Shown here in pieces: positions 49,527 through 60,727 of a DNA stretch of 64,000 nt. Within the stretch, counting starts at the first letter, position 1, and each line of letters begins with the position of its first letter. A program made the translations under genes and the position numbers. The stretch is from an uncultured Sphingomonadaceae bacterium (GTDB lineage Bacteria; Pseudomonadota; Alphaproteobacteria; Sphingomonadales; Sphingomonadaceae), in assembly GCA_947493195.1 (NCBI GenBank), contig CANLQG010000005.1, positions 124,001-188,000 on the forward strand. Direction: 5' to 3'. The notes under the pieces were generated by a model. That model worked only from the letters and a program-made list of their open reading frames with translations. It was not told where the DNA came from and did no database searches.

Positions 49527-49940
49527 TCAGGCCCAGCCTGCCTCACGCATGGCATAGCCGTCGTTCCAGATCTTGGTCATGTGCGCGATTTTGCCGTCCC
49601 TGAACCGGAAGACATAGCAATAGTCCGAAGCGATGGTTTTGCCGGTCGGCGGAACCGGCCCGCCTTCATCGGAATGGGTCGCCTTGAACACAGCCGCGGC
49701 TACGAAGGTCCCGACCTCTTCGTCCGCTCCGCAGGCCAGCATCTCGTAGCTCATGTTCGGCAATGGCTCGAGAAGATGAGCCATCCATTCGGTATAGCCC
49801 TCCACGCTCTTCATATCCGCCAGTGCATCAGCCTGCGCGGTAAAAACGGCATCGGGCTGACACCACTGCTTGCAGACTCCCCAGCCCTTGCCGGTTTCGC
49901 ATGCATCGAAGAACGCAAGTGCATCGGATTTGATCGACAT
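49527..49940 (-). CDS. NTF2-like / SnoaL-like domain protein
   Basis: 137 aa, one alpha+beta cone-fold domain of the NTF2 superfamily: DALAFFDACETGKGW, then VFTAQADALADMKSVEGYTEW and ASDYCYVFRFRDGKIAHMTK. The last segment is a typical SnoaL strand pair. No catalytic assignment is possible; members include isomerases, dehydratases and binding proteins. Its start codon is preceded by a nested hairpin that traps the ribosome-binding site. It lies 56 bases downstream of gyrA on the same strand. Confidence 0.8.
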   Translation of the reverse strand: MSIKSDALAFFDACETGKGWGVCKQWCQPDAVFTAQADALADMKSVEGYTEWMAHLLEPLPNMSYEMLACGADEEVGTFVAAAVFKATHSDEGGPVPPTGKTIASDYCYVFRFRDGKIAHMTKIWNDGYAMREAGWA

Positions 49941-49943
49941 TCT

Positions 49944-49989
49944 CTTTCCCCCAAGACGTAGGAAGCGACCCTACGCCATCGGGGGAAAG
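49944..49989 (-). promoter_or_regulatory. nested hairpin trapping the NTF2-like gene's ribosome-binding site
   Basis: The outer stem is CTTTCCCCC (49944-49952) with GGGGGAAAG (49981-49989). The inner stem is CGTAGG (49957-49962) with CCTACG (49970-49975). On the minus strand the downstream arm GGGGGAAAG ends three bases before the AUG of the NTF2-like gene. It could also be a gyrA terminator, but no T-run follows. Confidence 0.45.
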
Positions 49990-49996
49990 TAGCGAC

Positions 49997-52837
<2,841 letters not shown>

Positions 52838-53070
52838 TACACTGTCATTCCATTATTGTTCTGGTTACCTGTTAATGTAGGGAAGGGGGGCGGTAGGCAC
52901 CATAGCGACAGGGTGAAACGCCCGGTAAAACGGGCCGTTTTCCACACCTCACAGCGCCTTTTCTGAATTTTACCGTCTTACCTCGTTAAAACGCCATTCA
53001 GCGCGCAATCTGTAGGACATGTTTGCAATCCCGGGCTTAGTGTGCATGAGGCCGCAGCCGGGAACGACAG

Positions 53071-53092
53071 GCATCCGATAACGGTTGGATGC
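53071..53092 (+). promoter_or_regulatory. leader hairpin before the secreted helical-repeat gene
   Basis: GCATCC (53071-53076) pairs with GGATGC (53087-53092) across a 10-base loop, about 17 bases upstream of the GGAGAGAG ribosome-binding site of the gene at 53125. It may stabilise the 5' end of the message; no function is assigned. Confidence 0.3.
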
Positions 53093-53124
53093 GTGCCAGA
53101 GAATTACCAGGAGAGAGTACCAAT

Positions 53125-54411
53125 ATGCTTCGCGCCTTCCGCCCCACTCGCAATACCTCCATTCGCGGCACCGTTGCCGGTTTCGCCCTTGCCGTCGCCA
53201 TTGCTGGCGGCGTGTCTGTGGGTTCGGCTGCAGTCACGTCCGATGCGGCATTCGCCCAGGATGAACAGCGCATTTCGCAAGGTTTCGGCGAAGCCTACCA
53301 GCCGGTCGCCAACATGGTGCAGCCTGAAACCGCCGATTTCCAGGGCGCGAAAGCGGCCATTCCCACAGTGATCGCCGCGATCGAGAACCAGAAGGACCGT
53401 CAGGCTGCCGGTAACCTCATCCTGAACATCGGCACCAACCTCTCCGAGCCGGCGTTGCAGCGCCAGGGTCTTGAGCTGATGCTGGAAAGCGGGCTGACCC
53501 CTGCCGAGCAGGTCGGCCAGTTCAACTACTACGTCGGCAGTTTCGCCTACAACGCTCAGGATTACGCCGCTGCGCGTGCAGCGATGAATGCGGCGGTCGC
53601 TGGCGGCTATTCTGTCAACGACAATGACGACCGCAACGATCCGGAATATATCATCCTGCAGTCCTACCTTGCCGAAGGCAATGTGGCTGCTGGCCTTGAG
53701 CATCTGAACGAAGTGGCAACCGCCCGTAAGGCTGCTGGCCAGACCATTCCGGAACAGTGGCTGCTGGTAGGCCTGCAGAAGTCATATGACGAGGAACTCA
53801 CCGACCAGGCTCTGAACGTTTCGGAAATGCTGCTTGCGGAATATCCCTCGGCAACGAACTGGAAGAACAGCCTGCAGGTTGTGAACGCGCTCAATGAATT
53901 CGATCCCGAAGCGCGCGTGGACCTCTATCGCCTGATGCGCGCAACCAATGCGCTTTCGCAGCGGCAGGAGTTTGTTCGCTACATCGAGGACCTTGATCCG
54001 CGCGTGATGTCGAACGAGGTGCAGGATGTCCTCGCTGCGGGCACCACAGCGGGCGTATTCTCGTCCGATGACCCGTATTACGTTGAGGTGAAGGGCATTG
54101 CCGACACCCGCGCTCCGCAGGATCGCAACGGTATCGACCGCATCGTGCGCGATGGTGAAACCGGCGATTCGCTCGACGCGATGAGCGCAGGCGACGTGCT
54201 CTATTCGCTCGGCGATTTTTCCCGCGCGGAAGGCATGTACCGCATGGCGCTTGAAAAGGGTGCCGATGCCGCCACGGCAAACACCCGGATCGGGATTGCC
54301 CAGGCAGAGCAGGGCAACTACGCCGCTGCCCTCGAAACCTTCGGCACGGTCGATGGTGCGCGCACTCCGATCGCGCGGATGTGGGCCGCCTATGCCGCCT
54401 CGATGATGTAA
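53125..54411 (+). CDS. secreted alpha-helical repeat protein (TPR-like), hypothetical
   Basis: 428 aa from the ATG at 53125 (GGAGAGAG upstream). A Sec signal peptide runs from LRAFRPTRN to about residue 45, ending near DAAFAQDE. The mature protein is soluble and helical, with repeats of about 34 residues, TPR-like in FNYYVGSFAYNAQDYAAA and GDVLYSLGDFSRAEGMY. No catalytic motif is seen. It is monocistronic, with a strong terminator, and divergent from gyrA with a 287-base gap. Probably an abundant periplasmic or outer-membrane-associated scaffold; function unknown. Confidence 0.8.
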   Translation: MLRAFRPTRNTSIRGTVAGFALAVAIAGGVSVGSAAVTSDAAFAQDEQRISQGFGEAYQPVANMVQPETADFQGAKAAIPTVIAAIENQKDRQAAGNLILNIGTNLSEPALQRQGLELMLESGLTPAEQVGQFNYYVGSFAYNAQDYAAARAAMNAAVAGGYSVNDNDDRNDPEYIILQSYLAEGNVAAGLEHLNEVATARKAAGQTIPEQWLLVGLQKSYDEELTDQALNVSEMLLAEYPSATNWKNSLQVVNALNEFDPEARVDLYRLMRATNALSQRQEFVRYIEDLDPRVMSNEVQDVLAAGTTAGVFSSDDPYYVEVKGIADTRAPQDRNGIDRIVRDGETGDSLDAMSAGDVLYSLGDFSRAEGMYRMALEKGADAATANTRIGIAQAEQGNYAAALETFGTVDGARTPIARMWAAYAASMM

Positions 54412-54435
54412 GGCCATCACCGCCATACAAGATTG

Positions 54436-54473
54436 AAAAAGGGCGCGGAAGCTTCGGTTTCCGCGCCCTTTTT
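54436..54473 (+). terminator. strong intrinsic terminator of the 53125 gene
   Basis: GGGCGCGGAA (54441-54450) pairs with TTCCGCGCCC (54459-54468) around loop GCTTCGGT, flanked by AAAAA and TTTTT. It starts about 25 bases after the stop and is the clearest terminator in the window. Confidence 0.95.
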
Positions 54474-54486
54474 GTGACTTGCGCTT

Positions 54487-54742
54487 ATGGTGCTGTTCGG
54501 GGTGCTTGCGCGCCCCGCCTTGGCGCTGGAAATGGCCAGCCGTACCTATTTCGACCCGCGCGCCCGGTTCGTACTATCAGGATGGCGATGCGCGCGCGGG
54601 TTTTGGCATCGCTGGCCTCCTGGCCGGCCTCGCCGGATTGACCGTGCTGCTGAAGCTCATCAACCCGATTCTCACCGGAGCGGTCCAAGCAGCCGATGGC
54701 ATACGAAGGCGCGGTGCCCACTGGCAGCCAGCAGGAGCCTGA
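54487..54742 (+). pseudogene. possible frameshifted small membrane protein gene
   Basis: Two adjacent reading frames look coding. The first, from 54487, has a signal-like start (MVLFGVLARPALALEM) reaching RTYFDPRARF. The second, from about 54572, reads YYQDGDARAGFGIAGLLAG with a hydrophobic helix (LLAGLAGLTVLLKLI) and ends at the TGA at 54742. Dropping one G near 54571 would join them into an ~85 aa protein with a signal peptide and one helix. A + strand terminator follows 42 bases later, which suggests a real transcript. Real gene, recent pseudogene or sequencing error cannot be told apart here. Confidence 0.35.
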
Positions 54743-54783
54743 TCCGCCGAGAGCCTGACAGGCATCGTCACAATCAAGGAAAC

Positions 54784-54817
54784 GGGGAGGATAGCCGGGC
54801 TGTCCTCCCCTGTTTTT
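54784..54817 (+). terminator. intrinsic terminator on the + strand before ychF
   Basis: GGGGAGGA (54784-54791) pairs with TCCTCCCC (54803-54810) around loop TAGCCGGGCTG, followed by TGTTTTTTG. The T-run lies on the + strand, so it serves the small + ORF ending at 54742 rather than the convergent ychF. Confidence 0.85.
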
Positions 54818-54819
54818 TG

Positions 54820-55920
54820 TCAGACGTTGAACTTGAACAGCAGGACGTCGCCATCCTTCACCAGGTATTCCTTGCCTTCCTGGCGCAGCTTGCCTGCTTC
54901 TCGCGCCGGGCCTTCTCCGCCTAGCGAAACGTAATCGTCGAAAGCGATGGTTTCGGCGCGGATGAAGCCCTTTTCGAAATCGGTGTGGATTTCACCGGCG
55001 GCCTGCGGTGCCTTGGCGGTGCCGGGCGTGGTCCACGCCCGCGCTTCCTTCGGGCCGGCGGTGAAGAACGTCTTCAGGTCCAGTAACTGGTAGCCTGCGC
55101 GGATCACGCGGGCGAGGCCGCTCTCTTCCAGGCCCAGTTCGGCGAGGAATTCCTTGCGCTCTTCGGGCTCCATGCCGACCAGTTCGGATTCGATGGCAGC
55201 GGAAACGACAACGGCCTGAGCTCCCTCGGCCTTCGCCTTTGCGAAGACCTTTTCGGACAGCGCATTGCCGCTCGCCGCGTCTTCCTCCGCCACGTTGCAG
55301 ACGTAGAGGACGGGCTTCGCCGTCAACAACTGCGCCTGGCGGAACAGGCGCGCCTCTTCGTCGTCGTTCGGCTCTACCAGGCGCGCGGGCTTGCCATCGC
55401 GCAGCAGTTGCAGCGCCTGTCCCAGCACGCTGGCCAGTGCCTTTGCTTCCTTGTCGCCCGCCGTTGCGCGCTTGGCGGCATTGTCGACGCGCTTTTCCAG
55501 GCTTTCGAGGTCGGACAGCATCAGTTCGGTCTCCACCACCTCGGCATCGGCAATGGGATCGACCTTGTTGGCGACGTGCTGGATGTCGTCATCCTCGAAG
55601 CAGCGCAGCACGTGAACAATGGCGTCGACCTCGCGAATGTTGCCCAGGAACTGGTTGCCCAGGCCTTCGCCGGCGCTGGCACCTTTCACCAGTCCTGCGA
55701 TATCGACGAACGAGAGCTGCGTGTGGATGATCTTCGCGCTCCCGGCGATCTTCGCGATCTTGTCCAGCCTGTCGTCCGGCACGGCGACCTGGCCGACGTT
55801 GGGCTCGATGGTACAGAACGGATAGTTCGCGGCCTGCGCGGCCTGCGTTTCGGTAAGGGCGTTGAAAAGGGTAGACTTGCCAACATTGGGCAGACCCACG
55901 ATCCCACAGCGGAATCCCAT
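54820..55920 (-). CDS. ychF: redox-regulated ATPase YchF
   Basis: OBG-type P-loop protein that prefers ATP to GTP, tied to oxidative-stress response and the ribosome. 366 aa: Walker A in GLPNVGKSTLFNALT at the N terminus, switch region DIAGLVKGASAGEGLGNQFL, the altered G4 equivalent, and a C-terminal TGS domain around KTFFTAGPKEARAWTTPG. Length is typical. It lies in the conserved ychF-pth-rplY neighbourhood, here with a TPR-like lipoprotein gene between, on the other strand. Confidence 0.96.
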   Translation of the reverse strand: MGFRCGIVGLPNVGKSTLFNALTETQAAQAANYPFCTIEPNVGQVAVPDDRLDKIAKIAGSAKIIHTQLSFVDIAGLVKGASAGEGLGNQFLGNIREVDAIVHVLRCFEDDDIQHVANKVDPIADAEVVETELMLSDLESLEKRVDNAAKRATAGDKEAKALASVLGQALQLLRDGKPARLVEPNDDEEARLFRQAQLLTAKPVLYVCNVAEEDAASGNALSEKVFAKAKAEGAQAVVVSAAIESELVGMEPEERKEFLAELGLEESGLARVIRAGYQLLDLKTFFTAGPKEARAWTTPGTAKAPQAAGEIHTDFEKGFIRAETIAFDDYVSLGGEGPAREAGKLRQEGKEYLVKDGDVLLFKFNV

Positions 55921-56081
55921 AATTTGCGTGCCTTCTAGCGAATGAAACTGATGTTGCGCCGCGCCTTAGACGGGTGTGATGCGGAAAGCCAGCGCGGGCA
56001 GGGGCGGCGACCGTCGGTAAGGCGTTATTATGATCCCGCCGTTTCACGGAAAATTTGCGCTTTGCGGATAATGCCGTGCCT

Positions 56082-57095
56082 ATGCTCGGTTATCGCGCCA
56101 TCTTCGCCATGTCTCTTGCGGCCAGCCTTGCCGGGTGTTCGCTGCTGCCCAGCGATCCGACGGACAAGGCGCAGGCCGCGTTCGACGCGCAGAATTACCT
56201 GACGGCGCGAGACCATGTGCAGACCGCGCTGGCGCACGATGCCTCGGATATCCAGGCCCTGGAACTGCTGGCGCGCACGCTGCTGGCAATGGGGCAAGGC
56301 GCAGATGCCCTGGCCGCTCTTGATCGGCTCAATCAGAGCGGCACGCCGCCTGCCGATGCCAACCTGCTTGCGGCAGAGGGGAAATTACAGACGGGCGACC
56401 CTGCTGCCGCGCTGGAACTGATCGGTGACGATCCCACTGCCGAGGCCTGGCGCCTGCGCGCGCTGGCGGCCATTGCGCAGGGTGACGCGGAACGTGCGGG
56501 GCAGGCCTATGCCAACGGTCGCCGCGCCGAGGGGCCAAGGGGTAAGCTGTTGGCATCGGAAGCCACGTTCCACCTGGGCCGCGGCGACCTTGATGCTGCA
56601 GGGCAGGCCGTCGCACTGGCGCAGGACGTGGCACCGGATCGCGTGGAAACACTGTTTGTCTCGGCGCGCATGGCAGAGGCGCAGGGCAGCCCGGTCCTGG
56701 CGTTGTCGAATTACCTCCGGATCATCGAGATCGTACCCATGGACCGGCCGGCGCTGCTTTCCGCCATTGCCACGTCTGAACAGGCCGAATTGCCGCGCAT
56801 TACCCGGCACCTGATCGCATATGGGGCTGCGACGCGCCCACTTGATACGGAATTTGTCTACCAGCAGGCGAGGGTCGATGCGTGGGACGGCAAATGGGAA
56901 ACGGTGCGCGAACGCCTGCAAGCGCATGAGACGGAACTCGCCGAACACGATCCGGCTCGCCTGCTTTATGCAGAGGCGCTCCTCCAGCTTGGCCAGGTGG
57001 AGACTGCGCGGGCAATTGCCGCACCCATCGTGGCGCGGCGCACGGGCGATCCTGCTGCCATCCGGTTGCAGGCTGCCATCGAGGCTGCCAGCTAG
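56082..57095 (+). CDS. TPR-like outer-membrane or periplasmic lipoprotein, hypothetical
   Basis: 337 aa from MLGYRAIFAMSL; a TTG nine codons upstream is possible. A lipoprotein signal has the lipobox LAGC (Cys near residue 19). The mature part has repeated helix pairs with TPR spacing, such as AQNYLTARDHVQTALAHD and LLARTLLAMGQGADALAAL, through to the C terminus. Function unknown; similar proteins serve in secretion or surface assembly. It is convergent with pth, sharing four bases at the stops. Confidence 0.75.
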   Translation: MLGYRAIFAMSLAASLAGCSLLPSDPTDKAQAAFDAQNYLTARDHVQTALAHDASDIQALELLARTLLAMGQGADALAALDRLNQSGTPPADANLLAAEGKLQTGDPAAALELIGDDPTAEAWRLRALAAIAQGDAERAGQAYANGRRAEGPRGKLLASEATFHLGRGDLDAAGQAVALAQDVAPDRVETLFVSARMAEAQGSPVLALSNYLRIIEIVPMDRPALLSAIATSEQAELPRITRHLIAYGAATRPLDTEFVYQQARVDAWDGKWETVRERLQAHETELAEHDPARLLYAEALLQLGQVETARAIAAPIVARRTGDPAAIRLQAAIEAAS

Positions 57096-57661
57096 TCCTG
57101 CATCCTCAGCGCATATTCGTTCATGAAGCGTGGGTCGTCACCCGCGGCGAGCCAGTCGGCGCATCCGCCGATGGCGCCCAGCATCTGCACCAGGTCATCC
57201 ATTTCCGCCTTGGCGAAATTGCCCAGCACATGGCCGTGCACCCGGTCCTTGTGGCCGGGATGGCCAATGCCGATCCGTACCCTGCGAAAATCGGGGCCGA
57301 GATGCTGGTCGATGGACCGCAGCCCGTTGTGCCCGGCATGGCCGCCGCCCTGCTTCACTTTCACCTTGAACGGGGCGAGGTCGAGCTCGTCATGGAAGAC
57401 GGTCAAGGCTTCGACGGGCAACTTGTAGAAGCGCATGGCTTCGCCGACGCTGCGGCCGCTTTCGTTCATGTAGGTCGCGGGCTTTAGCAGCAGGACCTTC
57501 TCGGTGCCGATCCGGCCTTCCTGCAGCCAGCCCTGAAACTTCTTCTGGACAGGACCGAAGTCGTACATGTCGGCCAGCACGTCGCAGGCCATGAAGCCGA
57601 CGTTATGCCGCTGCAGCGCGTATTTGGGGCCGGGATTGCCCAGGCCTACCCACAGTTGCAT
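57092..57661 (-). CDS. pth: peptidyl-tRNA hydrolase
   Basis: Releases peptides from peptidyl-tRNA after ribosome drop-off. 189 aa, with the N-terminal WVGLGNPGPKYALQRHNVGF containing the catalytic His of the family, FHDELDL near residue 93, and the Gly/Asn-rich GGGHAGHNGLRSID. All active-site segments are present. It is preceded by a 5-bp hairpin (57662-57674) just before the AUG. It follows the short secreted-protein gene and rplY on the same strand. Confidence 0.96.
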   Translation of the reverse strand: MQLWVGLGNPGPKYALQRHNVGFMACDVLADMYDFGPVQKKFQGWLQEGRIGTEKVLLLKPATYMNESGRSVGEAMRFYKLPVEALTVFHDELDLAPFKVKVKQGGGHAGHNGLRSIDQHLGPDFRRVRIGIGHPGHKDRVHGHVLGNFAKAEMDDLVQMLGAIGGCADWLAAGDDPRFMNEYALRMQD

Positions 57662-57674
57662 GGGGATTCTCCCC
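57662..57674 (-). promoter_or_regulatory. small hairpin overlapping the pth ribosome-binding site
   Basis: GGGGA (57662-57666) pairs with TCCCC (57670-57674) around a three-base loop, directly before the pth AUG. The AAGGGGAGA Shine-Dalgarno lies in one arm, so initiation could be partly occluded. Confidence 0.3.
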
Positions 57675-57676
57675 TT

Positions 57677-58141
57677 CTAGCGCTGGCCCTGCTGGGGAAT
57701 ACCGGTCTGCGGTGTGTTTTGTCGCGTCGCGTTCGCCTGCACGTTGGTATTGCCCAGCACTTCCATCACCGAGAGGTAGAAATTCGCGCAGGTGTTGGCG
57801 AAGTTATCCAGCTGCTGCCGGTTGGAATTGGCGATCAGGGTGGACGCGGCACGGAACTGGCCCACAGCCTCCGCCGAGGAATAGTGGCTCAATCGTCCGG
57901 CGTAAAAGGCCGAGATGATGGTGAGGTTGTTCAGGATGTCCACCCGCTGTTCGGGCGGCATGGAGGCCGTATTCAGCAATTCCGTACGCCGCTGCTGCAT
58001 CAGGACGAAGCACTGGAAATCCTGTGGATTGGCAGGAAGGGTGCCTTGTTGAGCCAGGGCCGGGGTAGGAGCGGGGACTGGCGAAAGCGCCAGCCCCGCA
58101 CCCAGTGCAAGAGTAGTAGCAAGTGCGCGCAAGCGCATCAT
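57677..58141 (-). CDS. secreted hypothetical protein
   Basis: 154 aa. A Sec signal peptide (about residues 1-31) has its hydrophobic core in [16 protein letters not shown] and a cleavage-like ALAQQ. The mature part has two Cys residues (QCFVLM and TCANFYLS), probably a disulfide, and a Gln/Asn-rich C terminus. No family is recognised. It starts with ATG overlapping the rplY stop (ATGA) and lies between rplY and pth. Confidence 0.75.
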   Translation of the reverse strand: MMRLRALATTLALGAGLALSPVPAPTPALAQQGTLPANPQDFQCFVLMQQRRTELLNTASMPPEQRVDILNNLTIISAFYAGRLSHYSSAEAVGQFRAASTLIANSNRQQLDNFANTCANFYLSVMEVLGNTNVQANATRQNTPQTGIPQQGQR

Positions 58142-58827
58142 TCGCTCTTTTCTTCCTGCTCTTCTGCAGCATCTGCATCCGGACCCTGCTCGGTGGCGGC
58201 AACGCCATCTGCAGGCACGTCTGCATCCTCTTCGCCATCTTCACCTTCGGAGCGCTTGAGAGCCGAGGGAGCCACGACGGTGGCAATGGTGAAGTCGCGG
58301 TCGGTAATCGCGCTTTCGGAACCCGCGGGCAGCGTCAGTGCAGAAATGTGCACGGAATCGCCAACTTCGAGGCCGGTAACGTCGATTTCGATCTCGCTGG
58401 GAATCTTGTCCGCTTCGCAAACCAGTTCCAGTTCGTGACGGACCACGTTCAGAACGCCGCCCTTCTTGAGGCCGGGGCTGGCTTCTTCGTTGGTAAAGAC
58501 GACCGGTACGTTCACGTCGATCTTGGCACCCTTGGCAAGGCGCAGGAAATCGACATGGATCGGGCGATCGCTGACGGGGTGCAAGGCCACATCCTTGGGC
58601 AGGGTGTTGGTCTTCTTGCCGTCAACGGTGACTTCGACGATGGAGTTCATGAAGTGACCGGTCATCAACAGTTTGACCAGCACTTTCTCTTCCACGTGGA
58701 TAGTCGTGGGTTCTTCCTTGCCGCCATAAATAACGGCGGGTACGCGGCCATCGCGACGCAGCGCACGGGAGGCTCCCTTGCCAGCCCGTTCACGCATCTC
58801 GGCCGGCAGAGTCAGAGCGTCGCTCAT
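58138..58827 (-). CDS. rplY: 50S ribosomal protein L25 / general stress protein Ctc
   Basis: Binds 5S rRNA in the large ribosomal subunit. The 229 aa two-domain CTC form has an L25 beta-barrel (about 8-95, [18 protein letters not shown] and [19 protein letters not shown]) and a C-terminal TL5 domain. It ends in an acidic Glu/Asp-rich tail. The long form is usual outside gammaproteobacteria. An 8-bp leader hairpin lies upstream. It is the first gene of an rplY-secreted protein-pth unit. Confidence 0.95.
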   Translation of the reverse strand: MSDALTLPAEMRERAGKGASRALRRDGRVPAVIYGGKEEPTTIHVEEKVLVKLLMTGHFMNSIVEVTVDGKKTNTLPKDVALHPVSDRPIHVDFLRLAKGAKIDVNVPVVFTNEEASPGLKKGGVLNVVRHELELVCEADKIPSEIEIDVTGLEVGDSVHISALTLPAGSESAITDRDFTIATVVAPSALKRSEGEDGEEDADVPADGVAATEQGPDADAAEEQEEKSE

Positions 58828-58855
58828 AAGTATTGCCTTTCGATTGCATATATAT

Positions 58856-58891
58856 CTGCTGCCACGCCTCCAGGGATGACATCGGCAGCAG
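58856..58891 (-). promoter_or_regulatory. leader hairpin upstream of rplY
   Basis: CTGCTGCC (58856-58863) pairs perfectly with GGCAGCAG (58884-58891) over a 20-base loop, about 28 bases before the rplY start. L25 leader autoregulation is known in gammaproteobacteria; an equivalent here is unproven. Confidence 0.35.
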
Positions 58892-58925
58892 GCCGCGCGT
58901 CTAGCAGGAAACGCTGCGAAAGCAA

Positions 58926-59798
58926 CTACTGGATACGGCGCGCGTCATATCCGCGCCGCTCCAGCAGGGCCACGACACCAGCATCGCCGATCACGTGCCC
59001 GGCACCCACCGCGACGAACGGCTTTCGCCCGCCATCGATCAGTTCGGCAATGCGAGGAACCCAGCGACCGTTCCTGTCGGTCAGCAGCACGCGCTTGAGT
59101 TCGGGCGAAAATTCGAGCGAATTGTTCACGTGATCCGCCAGCGCATCCTCGTCGCCGGTCAGCCAGGCCAGCAGCATTTCCTGGTCCGAGTTGGCCTGGT
59201 GCGAACGGGCGACACCGTAAAGCAGGTCGCTTTGCGCGGCGGCCGAAAGCTTGTCGAACATGCCAAGCTGGAAAGCAAAGCTCTCGAGGCCGATCACGTC
59301 CTCGGCATTGCGGATCAGCACCCGGTCCACCCCGTTGGCGGGATCGCCGGTCCGCACTTCTCCGGAAAGCATCATGGCCGCGGCCCAGCTTTCCACCCGG
59401 CCAAAATCGGTGCCCGTCATGCCTGCTTCCTCAACTAGGGTTCGCAGGGCAGGGCGCTGCGCCGGTTCGACCCGCTCAAGCAGGGGCGGCAGGCCCGGCG
59501 TTTCGGATAGGTCGGCAAACAGGCCCATGCCCGCAGGGTCGTCAAGATTGGCGACCTCGACCACCAGTACGCCCGACTGTTCGAAAGTTTCGTCCAGCAG
59601 GGGCGTGCCCCAGTACATGTCGTCGGGCAAGGCATGGACGGTGCCGAAAACCCAGCCGACCTCTCCTGTAGACGAAGTCACTTCCCACAGCGGCGGAGAA
59701 CCCTCCGGCCAGTCGCTTTCCGGCACGAAAGGGTCGCCGCAGCCCGAAAGCCACAGCGACCCCGCGATTGCAAATGACTTGAGCAGTCTTGCGATCAA
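58926..59798 (-). CDS. TraB/GumN family lipoprotein
   Basis: 290 aa. The lipoprotein signal has lipobox LSGC, with the lipidated Cys at 20. TraB/GumN (TIKI/PrgY superfamily) motifs are GTVH (52-55), RNGRWVPRI, and the C-terminal GAGH (265-268), where superfamily members bind metal. Such proteins are putative metalloproteases whose bacterial substrates are unknown. It starts with TTG overlapping the upstream paralogue's stop (TTGA). It is the last gene of the UrcA-XRE-TraB cassette, about 98 bases from rplY. Confidence 0.85.
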   Translation of the reverse strand: MIARLLKSFAIAGSLWLSGCGDPFVPESDWPEGSPPLWEVTSSTGEVGWVFGTVHALPDDMYWGTPLLDETFEQSGVLVVEVANLDDPAGMGLFADLSETPGLPPLLERVEPAQRPALRTLVEEAGMTGTDFGRVESWAAAMMLSGEVRTGDPANGVDRVLIRNAEDVIGLESFAFQLGMFDKLSAAAQSDLLYGVARSHQANSDQEMLLAWLTGDEDALADHVNNSLEFSPELKRVLLTDRNGRWVPRIAELIDGGRKPFVAVGAGHVIGDAGVVALLERRGYDARRIQ

Positions 59799-60682
59799 TT
59801 GCCGATACGCTCCACCATCAGGCCTCGCTCAGCCAGCAGGCTCTGCACACTGCCATCGCCTGCAAGGTGCCCGGCACCCACGGCGACAAACACCGTGCCC
59901 GGAGTATCGAGGCGGGTCTCGAGCCAGTCGACCCAGTTACGGTTGCGGTTCACCAGCAGGCGCTCGCGCAGTTCGGGATCGTCCATCTCGGCATTCATGA
60001 TTTCGCCCAGCGCGTCGGCATCGCCTTCCAGCCATTCGGCTTTCATCTCGTCGAGCGAAGACACCACGCGATCAAGGTTCTCTACCGTGGAATCGAGCAA
60101 TTCGAGCTGGGCGTCCATCGGCAGGGTGTCGAACAGCGCGACCTGCTCTTCAATGGTCTCCAGCGCGCTGCGCTGCTTGTTCTCGCCACGCTGGCGCAGC
60201 ACCATTTCAACACCGGAGTTTGGCTGCCAGCCCGCCTGCAGCAGGGGCAGCATGGAGAGGTTGAGCGTCGCGGCCCAGGGCTCGACCGGGTCGAGCGCGC
60301 CAGCGGGCAGGCCAAGGCCTTCCATCGCAGCCTCGTATTCGGTGCGGTTTTCCTCGGTCATCAGGCTGCGCAGGGTCTGGCCTTCGGGAAGCATGGCGAG
60401 GCCAGCCATGGCCTGCGCAGCGCCTTCCATGTCATCCATCGCGATTTCGAAGACGAGTTCCTCGGAAGAATCGAAGGCGCTGGCGATACGCTCGTCATAC
60501 CAGGTCTCGCCTTCGGGCAGCACGTGGATGGTGCCGAACAGGTAGATCGTCGTGTCCTCGTCGGACAGGCTCCAGAGCGCAGGCCCGCTGGCGTGGGCGT
60601 GATCGTCTGCCATTGCGGGCAAGGCGAATGCGCCAAGGGAAAGGGCGAGGGCGGAAGCGGTGAGAGTCAGTTTGCGAAACAT
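59795..60682 (-). CDS. TraB/GumN family secreted protein
   Basis: 295 aa. A Sec signal peptide ends near AMADDH (about residue 25). TraB/GumN motifs are GTIH (50-53), then NRNRNWVDWL, and GAGH (269-272). The second half has a helical run of Glu/Asp-rich repeats. It is the second of three paralogues in this 5-kb stretch and is coupled to the downstream one by a four-base overlap. It lies 45 bases after the third membrane-protein gene, so it belongs to that operon. Confidence 0.85.
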   Translation of the reverse strand: MFRKLTLTASALALSLGAFALPAMADDHAHASGPALWSLSDEDTTIYLFGTIHVLPEGETWYDERIASAFDSSEELVFEIAMDDMEGAAQAMAGLAMLPEGQTLRSLMTEENRTEYEAAMEGLGLPAGALDPVEPWAATLNLSMLPLLQAGWQPNSGVEMVLRQRGENKQRSALETIEEQVALFDTLPMDAQLELLDSTVENLDRVVSSLDEMKAEWLEGDADALGEIMNAEMDDPELRERLLVNRNRNWVDWLETRLDTPGTVFVAVGAGHLAGDGSVQSLLAERGLMVERIGN

Positions 60683-60727
60683 AGAGCGGCTCCTTGGGGG
60701 TTGGTCGTGATTGGAAAGAAGGAAGGA

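Noticed and set aside
52927..52941. AAAACGG-G-CCGTTTT inverted repeat upstream of gyrA
   Set aside because: The single-base centre cannot form a hairpin. It could be an operator but is isolated and no regulator can be suggested.
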